Both the position numbers and the translations under genes were made by a program. From Rhodospirillales bacterium (lineage in GTDB: Bacteria; Pseudomonadota; Alphaproteobacteria; Rhodospirillales; Defluviicoccaceae): DNA of 6,178 nt. The DNA is taken from positions 1 to 6,178 of the forward strand of contig JAHCKI010000155.1 in NCBI GenBank assembly GCA_026125865.1, read 5' to 3'. Numbering within the stretch: position 1 is the first letter of the stretch; every line of letters begins with the position of its first letter. Positions 1 through 6,178 of the stretch are shown piece by piece. The notes under the pieces were generated by a model. It saw nothing but the letters and a program-made list of their open reading frames with translations. It did not search any database and was not told where the DNA came from.

Positions 1-420
1 CGTCAGATGCTGCAGAAGATCGAGATAACGGATCCCGGCGACACCACGTTTCTGGTCGGGGAACAGGTCGGTCGCATGGAGTTCGACGAGACCAACGAGC
101 GCGCGCTCAAACAAGGAGAAAGACCGGCGCAGGGGCTGCCGGTGTTGCAGGGGATCACCAAGGCGAGCTTGCAGACGCATTCATTCATCTCGGCGGCATC
201 GTTCCAGGAAACGACCCGCGTTCTCACCGAGGCGGCGGTCTCCGGAAAGGTCGATCCGCTGTTCGGCTTGAAGGAGAACGTCATCGTCGGACGCCTGGTC
301 CCCGCCGGCACGGGCAGCGTCATGAACAGGCTTCGCGGCATGGCAGCCGAACGCGATCGTCAATTGTCAGCGGCGTCGACGGAACCGACGTTGCCGACGA
401 AGCAAGAGGCTTCCACGTAA
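1..420 (+). CDS. rpoC: DNA-directed RNA polymerase subunit beta', C-terminal fragment (5'-truncated by window edge)
   Basis: This is the last 139 codons of the beta' subunit of RNA polymerase. The reading frame is open from base 1 and ends at TAA 418-420. The first ATG in view is internal, not a start. Visible family blocks are RQMLQKIEI at the left edge, then LQGITKASLQTHSFISAASF and FQETTRVLTEAAVSGK, and GLKENVIVGRLVPAGTGS. These are the near-invariant C-terminal segments of bacterial beta'. The catalytic Mg-binding NADFDGD motif lies upstream, outside the window. After VPAGTG the protein continues about 36 residues into a non-conserved tail rich in Ser, Thr and Glu, which is normal for this end. 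Identity is certain from the conserved blocks. The 3' end of the gene forms one arm of an intrinsic terminator, so rpoC is probably the last gene of its rpoB-rpoC transcript. Confidence 0.98.
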   Translation, partial: RQMLQKIEITDPGDTTFLVGEQVGRMEFDETNERALKQGERPAQGLPVLQGITKASLQTHSFISAASFQETTRVLTEAAVSGKVDPLFGLKENVIVGRLVPAGTGSVMNRLRGMAAERDRQLSAASTEPTLPTKQEAST

Positions 421-434
421 AGCCTTGCTTTTTT
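402..434 (+). terminator. Intrinsic terminator overlapping the end of rpoC
   Basis: The left arm GCAAGAGGCTT (402-412) pairs with AAGCCTTGC (420-428). This gives a 9-bp stem with a 2-base bulge (GA, 406-407) and a 7-base loop (413-419), and six T residues follow at once (429-434). A-T pairing can extend it two bases outward. The rpoC stop codon sits at the loop and right-arm boundary, so the last rpoC codons double as the terminator's left arm. Hairpin plus T-run is the classical Rho-independent design. Termination itself is inferred. Confidence 0.8.
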
Positions 435-465
435 CGCGCGCTTTCCGCGCAAGAGGGCCGTCAAA

Positions 466-492
466 GCGGTCGGATCGACTTGATCCGACCGC
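466..492. repeat. Perfect 11-bp inverted repeat with 5-base loop
   Basis: GCGGTCGGATC (466-476) and GATCCGACCGC (482-492) are exact reverse complements separated by GACTT. The GC-rich stem would be very stable in RNA. No T-run follows it on the + strand, and only TTTGA follows on the - strand, so it is not a standard intrinsic terminator. It lies 32 bases beyond the rpoC terminator and about 70 bases upstream of the predicted -35 box. It could be a backup or Rho-assisted 3'-end structure, a protein-binding palindrome, or a copy of a dispersed extragenic repeat. Function is unknown. Confidence 0.7.
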
Positions 493-560
493 CGATGACT
501 TTCGACGACGATTGTGCGAACCCGCGTCCAAGAAAGCGGGACACGCCATGGGATTGGCGC

Positions 561-589
561 TTGACTGGCTTGGGGAGCATCCATAGTAT
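561..589 (+). promoter_or_regulatory. Predicted sigma70-type promoter of the str operon
   Basis: TTGACT (561-566) matches the -35 consensus at five of six positions. TAGTAT (584-589) matches the -10 consensus at four of six. The spacer is the ideal 17 bases. A transcription start near 596 would give a leader of about 209 bases before rpsL. A 5-bp inverted repeat (CGCCA 544-548, TGGCG 555-559) abuts the -35 box and might be an operator, but it is weak. This is the best promoter seen in the gap, and its position after a strong terminator fits an independently transcribed str operon. No start site has been measured. Confidence 0.65.
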
Positions 590-675
590 GCGCGTCTCGT
601 CGCTGAGGGGTCGGTGGTGAACTGAACGGTTCAAACGCGGTCCGCGAAAGCAAACGATGATATCTGGGTAGCAAG

Positions 676-715
676 ACCGCCCTTTGAAGAGCTGGGAAGG
701 GTAGGTTTTTCTTTT
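676..715 (+). promoter_or_regulatory. Terminator-like hairpin with T-rich tract in the rpsL leader (possible attenuator)
   Basis: CCCTT (680-684) pairs with AAGGG (697-701), and below it ACC (676-678) pairs with GGT (704-706) across a small internal loop (G679 against TA 702-703). A run of TTTTTCTTTT (706-715) begins at the stem's foot. Hairpin plus U-rich tract, about 90 bases before the rpsL start and after the promoter, is the geometry of an attenuator. An alternative pairing GGGAA (694-698) with TTCCC (714-718) uses the same AA bases and would break it. The stem is modest and the 12-base loop is large, so its strength is uncertain. Confidence 0.45.
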
Positions 716-725
716 CCCCGAGGTC

Positions 726-757
726 GGCGTTATCGGCAACAAAATTGCCGAAACGCC
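726..757 (+). promoter_or_regulatory. Strong leader hairpin upstream of rpsL (13 bp, one bulged A)
   Basis: GGCGTT (726-731) pairs with AACGCC (752-757), and TCGGCAA (733-739) pairs with TTGCCGA (745-751). A732 is bulged, and the loop is CAAAA (740-744). Thirteen pairs with a single bulge is much more than chance would be expected to give. No T-run follows, so it is not a terminator. It ends 47 bases before the rpsL start, inside the predicted 5' untranslated leader. A role in feedback control by a ribosomal protein or in transcript stability is inference. Confidence 0.65.
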
Positions 758-804
758 ACACTTGTGTTGATGATGCAGCTGGACGAATTTCCGGAAACGG
801 ACAC

Positions 805-1176
805 ATGCCAACGATTAATCAGTTAGTGCGCGGCGCGCGAAAGACGCCGACAGTTCGCAACAAGGTTCCGGCGCTCGAACAGTGTCCGCAGAAGCGAGGC
901 GTCTGTACGCGAGTCTACACGACCACGCCGAAAAAGCCGAATTCGGCGCTGCGCAAGGTCGCGCGCGTCCGTCTCACCAATGGGTTCGAGGTCACGAGCT
1001 ACATTCCGGGTGTCGGCCATAACCTGCAGGAGCACTCGGTCGTTCTGATCCGCGGCGGACGCGTGAAGGATTTGCCGGGTGTTCGCTATCACATCATCCG
1101 CGGCACGCTCGACACGCTCGGGGTCGCCAATCGTCGGCAACGGCGATCCAAATATGGCGCGAAGCGACCGAAGTAG
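805..1176 (+). CDS. rpsL: 30S ribosomal protein S12
   Basis: S12 sits at the 30S decoding centre and helps monitor codon-anticodon pairing. The 123-residue product matches the usual family length. The start MPTINQLVR is the standard S12 N-terminus. The frame stays open 20 codons further upstream to a TTG at 745, but that extension is not S12-like and falls in the leader hairpin, so ATG 805 was chosen. Conserved blocks include CPQKRGVCTRVYTTTPKKPN (27-46) with the PNSALRK loop after it, and IRGGRVKDLPGVRYH (82-96). Lys43 and Lys88, the residues typically altered in streptomycin-resistant mutants, are the sensitive type here. Asp89 is the position methylthiolated by RimO in E. coli. The Shine-Dalgarno is weak (GGAAA, 793-797). 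It is the first gene of the str operon, behind a long structured leader. Confidence 0.98.
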   Translation: MPTINQLVRGARKTPTVRNKVPALEQCPQKRGVCTRVYTTTPKKPNSALRKVARVRLTNGFEVTSYIPGVGHNLQEHSVVLIRGGRVKDLPGVRYHIIRGTLDTLGVANRRQRRSKYGAKRPK

Positions 1177-1179
1177 GAG
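1175..1179 (+). promoter_or_regulatory. Ribosome binding site of rpsG overlapping the rpsL stop codon
   Basis: AGGAG (1175-1179) shares its first two bases with the rpsL stop codon TAG (1174-1176) and lies 9 bases before the rpsG ATG. This is the clearest Shine-Dalgarno in the window. The overlap implies that ribosomes terminating on rpsL cover the rpsG start, which favours translational coupling. Confidence 0.8.
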
Positions 1180-1188
1180 ATTGTCGTC

Positions 1189-1659
1189 ATGTCACGCCGC
1201 CACGCAGCCGAAGTTAGAGAGATTCATCCCGACCCCAAGTATGGGGACGTCGTCCTTACCAAGTTCACGAACGGCTTGATGCTCGAGGGCAGGAAGTCGG
1301 TGGCGGAACGTATCGTCTATGGTGCGTTCGACGTGATCGAGAAGAAAACCCATCAAGATCCCTTGAAGGTTTTTCATGAGGCGATCGAAAACGTGAAGCC
1401 ACAGGTGGAAGTGCGGTCACGTCGTGTCGGTGGCGCCACCTACCAGGTTCCCGTCGAGGTTCGCCCCATGCGGCGGCAGTCGTTGGCGATTCGGTGGTTG
1501 GTCGACATCTCGCGCAAGCGTTCGGAGAATACGATGGTCGAGCGCCTCGCGGGCGAACTCATGGACGCGGCGAACAGTCGCGGCGCGGCCGTGAAGAAAC
1601 GCGAGGACACACACCGCATGGCGGAGGCCAACAAGGCCTTCTCGCACTATCGCTGGTAG
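1189..1659 (+). CDS. rpsG: 30S ribosomal protein S7
   Basis: S7 is a primary 16S rRNA-binding protein that starts assembly of the 30S head and lines the E site. The product is 156 residues, the typical bacterial length. It starts MSRRHAAEVREIHPDPKYGD and has the long conserved hairpin segment RRVGGATYQVPVEVRP (78-93), the RRQSLAIRWLV helix (95-105), and the C-terminal KKREDTHRMAEANKAFSHYRW block (136-156). ATG 1189 is fixed by a strong AGGAG and by the family N-terminus. Only 12 bases separate it from rpsL. In E. coli S7 is the autogenous repressor of the str operon and binds a roughly 100-base rpsL-rpsG spacer. That spacer is absent here, so any feedback must use another site. Confidence 0.98.
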   Translation: MSRRHAAEVREIHPDPKYGDVVLTKFTNGLMLEGRKSVAERIVYGAFDVIEKKTHQDPLKVFHEAIENVKPQVEVRSRRVGGATYQVPVEVRPMRRQSLAIRWLVDISRKRSENTMVERLAGELMDAANSRGAAVKKREDTHRMAEANKAFSHYRW

Positions 1660-1682
1660 TGGATCCAGGAAACTTAAGAGCC

Positions 1683-3761
1683 ATGCCTCGTACAATTCCA
1701 CTCGATCGCTATCGCAACATAGGCATCATGGCGCACATCGATGCCGGCAAGACGACGACGACCGAGCGCATCCTCTACTATACCGGGCGGTCCTATAAGA
1801 TCGGCGAAGTCCATGAGGGCACCGCCACGATGGACTGGATGGAGCAGGAGCAGGAACGCGGCATTACCATTACATCCGCCGCCACCACCTGCACATGGCG
1901 CGACTACCATATCAACATCATCGACACGCCCGGGCATGTGGACTTTACCATCGAGGTGGAGCGCAGCCTGCGGGTTCTCGACGGCGCGGTTACCGTGTTC
2001 GACGGCGTCGCCGGCGTCGAGCCGCAATCGGAAACGGTTTGGCGCCAAGCCGACAAGTATGGCGTGCCGCGTCTTTGTTTCGTCAACAAGTTGGATCGAA
2101 TGGGCGCGGATTTCTTCCGTTGCGTTGATATGATCCGCGAGCGCCTTGGCGCCGAACCCGTTGTTTTGCAATTGCCGATTGGCGCCGAGCAGGACTTCAA
2201 GGGCGTCGTCGATCTGGTACGGATGAAGAGCATCATCTGGAAAGAAGAGACGCTCGGCGCCGAATTCGTCGTTGGCGACATTCCATCCGAACTCGCGGCG
2301 CAAGCCCAAGAGTACCGGACAAAGTTGGTCGAAACCGCCGTCGAATTGGATGAGGCGGTCTTGGAGGCCTATCTAGAAGGTGATGAGCCCGATGAGGCTG
2401 CGCTGATCCGTTGCATTCGCAAGGGGACGACCGGCGGCATCTTCGTACCCATCGTGTGCGGCACCGCGTTTAAGAACAAGGGCGTGCAACCACTGTTGGA
2501 TGCCGTCGTCGACTATTTGCCGGCGCCCACGGACGTGGCCGCGATCAAGGGAATCAAGCACGGCAGCGAAGACGAGATCGAGCGCCACAATTCTGACGAG
2601 GAACCGTTCGCGGCGCTCGCCTTCAAGATCATGACCGATCCGTTCGTCGGAAGCCTCACCTTCATCCGTGTCTATTCCGGTGTCGTCAAGTCCGGCGAAA
2701 TGATCCGGAACACCATCAAGGATAAGCAGGAACGTGTCGGCCGCATGCTTCTGATGCATGCCAATTCGCGCGAGGACATCAAGGAAGCGCGTTCCGGCGA
2801 TATCCTGGCGCTTGCCGGCCTCAAGCAAACGACCACCGGCGACACCTTGTGCGATCCCAAGCATCCGGTGATTTTGGAGCGGATGGAATTTCCCGATCCG
2901 GTCATCGAGGTCGCGGTCGAGCCGAAGACGAAGGGCGACCAGGAAAAAATGGGAATAGCGCTGTCGCGGTTGGCCAGCGAAGACCCGTCGTTCCGTGTTA
3001 CGTCCGACCCGGAAAGCGGCCAAACCGTGATCAAGGGCATGGGCGAGCTTCACCTGGAAATCCTGGTCGACCGGATGAAGCGGGAGTTCAAGGTGGACGC
3101 CAATGTGGGCGCGCCGCAGGTGGCCTACCGCGAGACCATTTCCCGGCACTGCGAGGTGGACTACACCCACAAGAAGCAGACGGGCGGCGCCGGACAATTT
3201 GCCCGCATCGAGCTGCATTTCGATCCGTTGCCGCCGGGCTCCGGGTTCCAGTTCGAGAGTTCCGTCGTCGGCGGATCGGTGCCGCGAGAGTATATACCGG
3301 GCGTCCAGAAAGGCCTGGAATTGGCGCGCGAGTCGGGCACATTGACCGGTTTTCCGGTCATTGATTTCAAGGTAACACTGGTGGATGGCGCCTCCCACGA
3401 CGTCGATTCCAGCGTCTTGGCCTTTGAAATCGCGTCACGCGCGGCGTTCCGCGAAGGCATGAACAAGGCCGGCCCGAAGCTTCTGGAGCCGATGATGAAG
3501 GTCGAAGTGGTGACGCCCGAGGAATACATGGGCGACATCATCGGCGACCTCAACAGTCGCCGGGGACAGGTATCGGGTATGGATCAGCGGGGGATCGCGC
3601 GCGTGATCACGGCGTTGGTGCCGTTGGCGAGCATGTTCGGTTACGTCAATACGTTGCGATCCATGAGCCAGGGCCGCGCGCAATATCACATGGAATTCGA
3701 GAGTTACGCGGAAGTGCCACAGCAGATTGCGGAAGAAGTCCGGCAAAGGCTGGTAGGGTAA
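1683..3761 (+). CDS. fusA: Translation elongation factor G
   Basis: EF-G is the GTPase that drives translocation of tRNA and mRNA on the ribosome and, with RRF, ribosome recycling. The product is 692 residues, normal for the family. G-domain motifs are AHIDAGKTT (17-25), the switch I region ending RGITITSAA (59-67), DTPGH (81-85), NKLD (135-138) and CGTAFKNKG (259-267). Domains II to V follow, including KGMGELHLEIL in domain III and YTHKKQTGGAGQFAR in domain IV. The domain IV tip has ASHDVDSS with His572, equivalent to E. coli His583. The C-terminus has the domain V block GQVSGMDQRG. The frame is open 63 codons upstream into rpsG, but MPRTIPLDRYRNIGIMAHID is the family N-terminus, so ATG 1683 is right. 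AGGA (1667-1670) serves as a distant Shine-Dalgarno. The gene follows rpsG by 23 bases. Confidence 0.98.
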   Translation: MPRTIPLDRYRNIGIMAHIDAGKTTTTERILYYTGRSYKIGEVHEGTATMDWMEQEQERGITITSAATTCTWRDYHINIIDTPGHVDFTIEVERSLRVLDGAVTVFDGVAGVEPQSETVWRQADKYGVPRLCFVNKLDRMGADFFRCVDMIRERLGAEPVVLQLPIGAEQDFKGVVDLVRMKSIIWKEETLGAEFVVGDIPSELAAQAQEYRTKLVETAVELDEAVLEAYLEGDEPDEAALIRCIRKGTTGGIFVPIVCGTAFKNKGVQPLLDAVVDYLPAPTDVAAIKGIKHGSEDEIERHNSDEEPFAALAFKIMTDPFVGSLTFIRVYSGVVKSGEMIRNTIKDKQERVGRMLLMHANSREDIKEARSGDILALAGLKQTTTGDTLCDPKHPVILERMEFPDPVIEVAVEPKTKGDQEKMGIALSRLASEDPSFRVTSDPESGQTVIKGMGELHLEILVDRMKREFKVDANVGAPQVAYRETISRHCEVDYTHKKQTGGAGQFARIELHFDPLPPGSGFQFESSVVGGSVPREYIPGVQKGLELARESGTLTGFPVIDFKVTLVDGASHDVDSSVLAFEIASRAAFREGMNKAGPKLLEPMMKVEVVTPEEYMGDIIGDLNSRRGQVSGMDQRGIARVITALVPLASMFGYVNTLRSMSQGRAQYHMEFESYAEVPQQIAEEVRQRLVG

Positions 3762-3796
3762 AGCGAGAAGACACAGGGAACGGAGCAGCGACGACA

Positions 3797-4987
<1,191 letters not shown>

Positions 4988-4988
4988 G

Positions 4989-5047
4989 CGTCGCCGCTGT
5001 TTTGTTTGAGAGTGAGCGCCATCGGTTCTTGAATGGAACCGGCGACG
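4989..5047 (+). promoter_or_regulatory. Overlapping inverted repeats between tuf and rpsJ
   Basis: CGTCGCCG (4989-4996) is perfectly complementary to CGGCGACG (5040-5047), which would close a 59-base structure just after the tuf stop. A nested alternative pairs GGTTC (5024-5028) with GAACC (5036-5040), extended below a 3-base bulge by CGCC (5017-5020) with GGCG (5041-5044). The two cannot form fully together because both use 5040-5044. No T-run follows either, so neither is a standard terminator. The element precedes the first S10-operon gene and may be a processing, Rho-dependent or feedback site. No convincing promoter was seen in this 88-base gap. Confidence 0.45.
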
Positions 5048-5075
5048 GCCGCAAGAGGGAGAACGGGTTTCGGAT

Positions 5076-5384
5076 ATGGAAAACCAAAACATCCGCATCG
5101 GGCTGAGAGCGTTCGATCATCGCGTGCTGGACCAGTCAGCGCGTGAGATCGTCAATACGGCCCGTCGCACCGGAGCTCGCGTCATCGGTCCCATTCCGCT
5201 TCCGACACGATTGGAGCGGTTCACGGTGCTGCGCTCCCCGCACGTGGACAAGAAGTCGCGCGAGCAATTCGAGATCCGCACGCACAAGCGCGTTCTGGAT
5301 ATCGTCGACCCGACACCGCAAACCGTGGACGCTTTGATGAAGTTGGACCTCGCCGCCGGCGTCGACGTTGAAATCAAGCTGTAG
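5076..5384 (+). CDS. rpsJ: 30S ribosomal protein S10 (NusE)
   Basis: S10 is a late-assembling protein of the 30S head. As NusE it also pairs with NusB in transcription antitermination and bridges RNA polymerase to the ribosome through NusG. The product is 102 residues, as expected. Family blocks are IRIGLRAFDHRVLDQ (6-20), GPIPLPTR (38-45), the RSPHVDKKSREQFEIRTHKR stretch (53-72) that includes the extended rRNA-binding loop, and TVDALMKLDLAAGVDVEIKL at the C-terminus. ATG 5076 gives the normal N-terminus, and no in-frame alternative start lies just upstream. The likely Shine-Dalgarno GGGAG (5057-5061) is 14 bases away, further than usual. It is the first gene of the S10 operon and lies 88 bases after tuf. 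Confidence 0.97.
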   Translation: MENQNIRIGLRAFDHRVLDQSAREIVNTARRTGARVIGPIPLPTRLERFTVLRSPHVDKKSREQFEIRTHKRVLDIVDPTPQTVDALMKLDLAAGVDVEIKL

Positions 5385-5413
5385 GGACTTCTGGGTAACG
5401 GACTGTAGCGATT

Positions 5414-6178
5414 ATGCGGACTGGATTGATTGCACAAAAGGTCGGAATGTCGCGTTTGTTCCGCGATGATGGAACACACGTGCCCGTGACCGTGCTCAAG
5501 GTCGATGCCTGCCAAGTGGTGGCGCAGCGGACCGCCGATCGCGACGGCTATACGGCGCTTCAGTTGGGCTGCGGCACCGCCAAGGTCAAGAACGTCTCCA
5601 AACCGCAACGGGGACATTTCTCCAAGGCGAAGGTGGAGCCCAAGAAGTTCCTGGCCGAATTCCGCGTCGACGACGATGGTTTGGTGGATGTGGGCGCCGA
5701 ATTGAGCGCCGATCATTTCCTCGCCGGCCAGTGGGTGGACGTGACGGGAACCTCCATAGGCAAGGGCTTCGCCGGCGGTATGAAGCGCCATGGGTTCCAC
5801 GGCCTTCGCGCTTCGCACGGCGTGTCCATCAGTCATCGCAGCCTGGGCTCGACGGGTCATTGCCAGGACCCCGGCAAGGTGTTCAAGGGCAAGAAGATGG
5901 CCGGGCAACTGGGTAACAAGCGGGCGACCGTGCACAATCTTCTGGTTGCCGAGACGGACGCGGAACGTGGTCTGATTTTCGTTCGAGGCGCGGTGCCGGG
6001 CTCCGACGGCGGATACGTGCTGATCAAGGATGCCGTCAAGCGGCAGCCGCCGGAAGGGGCGCCGTTCCCCGCGGCCATCCGCAATGTGCCCGCGGCAACC
6101 GCCCCATCGAATCAAGCCACTAGTGAAGACGTCGCGGTCGCGGATTCCACCGGCGACGAATCGGCCGGAAAGGAATAG
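5414..6178 (+). CDS. rplC: 50S ribosomal protein L3 with C-terminal extension
   Basis: L3 binds 23S rRNA early in 50S assembly and reaches into the peptidyl-transferase centre. The 254-residue product starts MRTGLIAQKVGMSRLF, the family N-terminus. It contains TGTSIGKGFAGGMKRHGFHG (111-130), the central extension SHGVSISHRSLGSTGHCQDP (134-153) and GKVFKGKKMAGQLGN (154-168). Gln151 aligns with the glutamine methylated by PrmB in E. coli (Gln150). The core ends near VLIKDAVK (202-209). After that come about 45 further residues, low in complexity and acidic at the end (EDVAVADSTGDESAGKE). E. coli L3 has 209 residues. Longer tails are common in Alphaproteobacteria. The Shine-Dalgarno is weak (ACGGA, 5398-5402). 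The gene is 29 bases after rpsJ, in one operon, and TAG is the last three bases of the window. Confidence 0.97.
   Translation: MRTGLIAQKVGMSRLFRDDGTHVPVTVLKVDACQVVAQRTADRDGYTALQLGCGTAKVKNVSKPQRGHFSKAKVEPKKFLAEFRVDDDGLVDVGAELSADHFLAGQWVDVTGTSIGKGFAGGMKRHGFHGLRASHGVSISHRSLGSTGHCQDPGKVFKGKKMAGQLGNKRATVHNLLVAETDAERGLIFVRGAVPGSDGGYVLIKDAVKRQPPEGAPFPAAIRNVPAATAPSNQATSEDVAVADSTGDESAGKE

Larger units (their letters stand above)
421..804 (+). other. Intergenic region between rpoC and rpsL, no protein gene seen
   Basis: This 384-base stretch has no ORF that looks like a protein on either strand. In order it holds the T-run of the rpoC terminator (429-434), a small GCGCG/CGCGC hairpin (436-450), a perfect 11-bp inverted repeat (466-492), weak 5-bp inverted repeats at 521-540 and 544-559, a sigma70-like promoter (561-589), and a long predicted leader with two hairpins (676-715 and 726-757). 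The longer reading frames predicted across it run antisense or extend known genes and show no family resemblance. No tRNA was found. Confidence 0.75.

Noticed and set aside
521..559. Two 5-bp inverted repeats (CCCGC/GCGGG and CGCCA/TGGCG)
   Set aside because: They are too short to distinguish from chance in GC-rich DNA. The second touches the -35 box but has no operator-like extent.
588..620. 10-codon ORF starting in the -10 box
   Set aside because: Its ATG lies upstream of the predicted transcription start, so it would not be in the message.
623..650. GGTTCAAAC resembling a tRNA T-loop
   Set aside because: The flanking bases do not form a T-stem, and no acceptor, D or anticodon arm can be built around it.
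745..804. 20-codon N-terminal extension of S12 from a TTG start
   Set aside because: The added residues are not S12-like, the start lies in the right arm of the leader hairpin, and MPTINQL at 805 is the standard N-terminus.
770..826. 18-codon upstream ORF (MMQLDEF...) overlapping the rpsL start out of frame
   Set aside because: It has no Shine-Dalgarno and no regulatory-codon pattern such as a residue run. It is short enough to be chance, though conservation in relatives could revive it.
1494..1682. 63-codon upstream extension of EF-G overlapping rpsG
   Set aside because: The extension is the shifted-frame reading of S7, and the family N-terminus begins at 1683.
2373..3398. 341-codon open frame on the - strand inside fusA
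   Set aside because: Antisense shadow of a certain EF-G gene in GC-rich DNA, with no family resemblance.
5117..6115. 332-codon open frame on the - strand across rpsJ and rplC
   Set aside because: It spans two certain ribosomal protein genes and their spacer in antisense, with no domain visible.

Overview
The window is a core translation and transcription locus, most likely from an alphaproteobacterium. It holds the 3' end of rpoC, the complete str operon (rpsL, rpsG, fusA, tuf) and the first two genes of the S10 operon (rpsJ, rplC). All are on the + strand. Three things point to Alphaproteobacteria: the rpoC-rpsL-rpsG-fusA-tuf-rpsJ-rplC order, EF-Tu and S10 sequence details (for example ISTAHVEYET in EF-Tu and SPHVDKKSREQFEIRTHKR in S10), and an L3 about 45 residues longer than the E. 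coli protein. DNA is moderately GC-rich. I cannot name a genus.

Layout: the rpoC tail (1-420) ends inside a convincing intrinsic terminator (402-434). A 384-base gap follows (421-804). It contains a perfect 11-bp palindrome (466-492), a good sigma70-type promoter (561-589) and a predicted untranslated leader of about 209 bases. The leader carries a terminator-like hairpin with a T-rich tract (676-715) and a strong 13-bp hairpin with one bulged A (726-757). Then come rpsL (805-1176), rpsG (1189-1659), fusA (1683-3761) and tuf (3797-4987) with gaps of 12, 23 and 35 bases. An 88-base gap with overlapping, mutually exclusive inverted repeats separates tuf from rpsJ (5076-5384), and rplC (5414-6178) follows 29 bases later and ends on the last base of the window.

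The genes work together in protein synthesis. S12 and S7 build the decoding and E-site regions of the 30S subunit. EF-Tu delivers aminoacyl-tRNA and EF-G translocates it. S10 is a 30S head protein and also the antitermination factor NusE. L3 nucleates 50S assembly near the peptidyl-transferase centre. RpoC is the catalytic beta' subunit of RNA polymerase.

I see no mobile element, CRISPR array, RNA gene or unknown protein system. The proteins are orthodox. What deserves a second look is non-coding: the structured rpsL leader, the terminator and palindrome after rpoC, the alternative structures before rpsJ, and an abrupt codon-use change near the 3' end of tuf.
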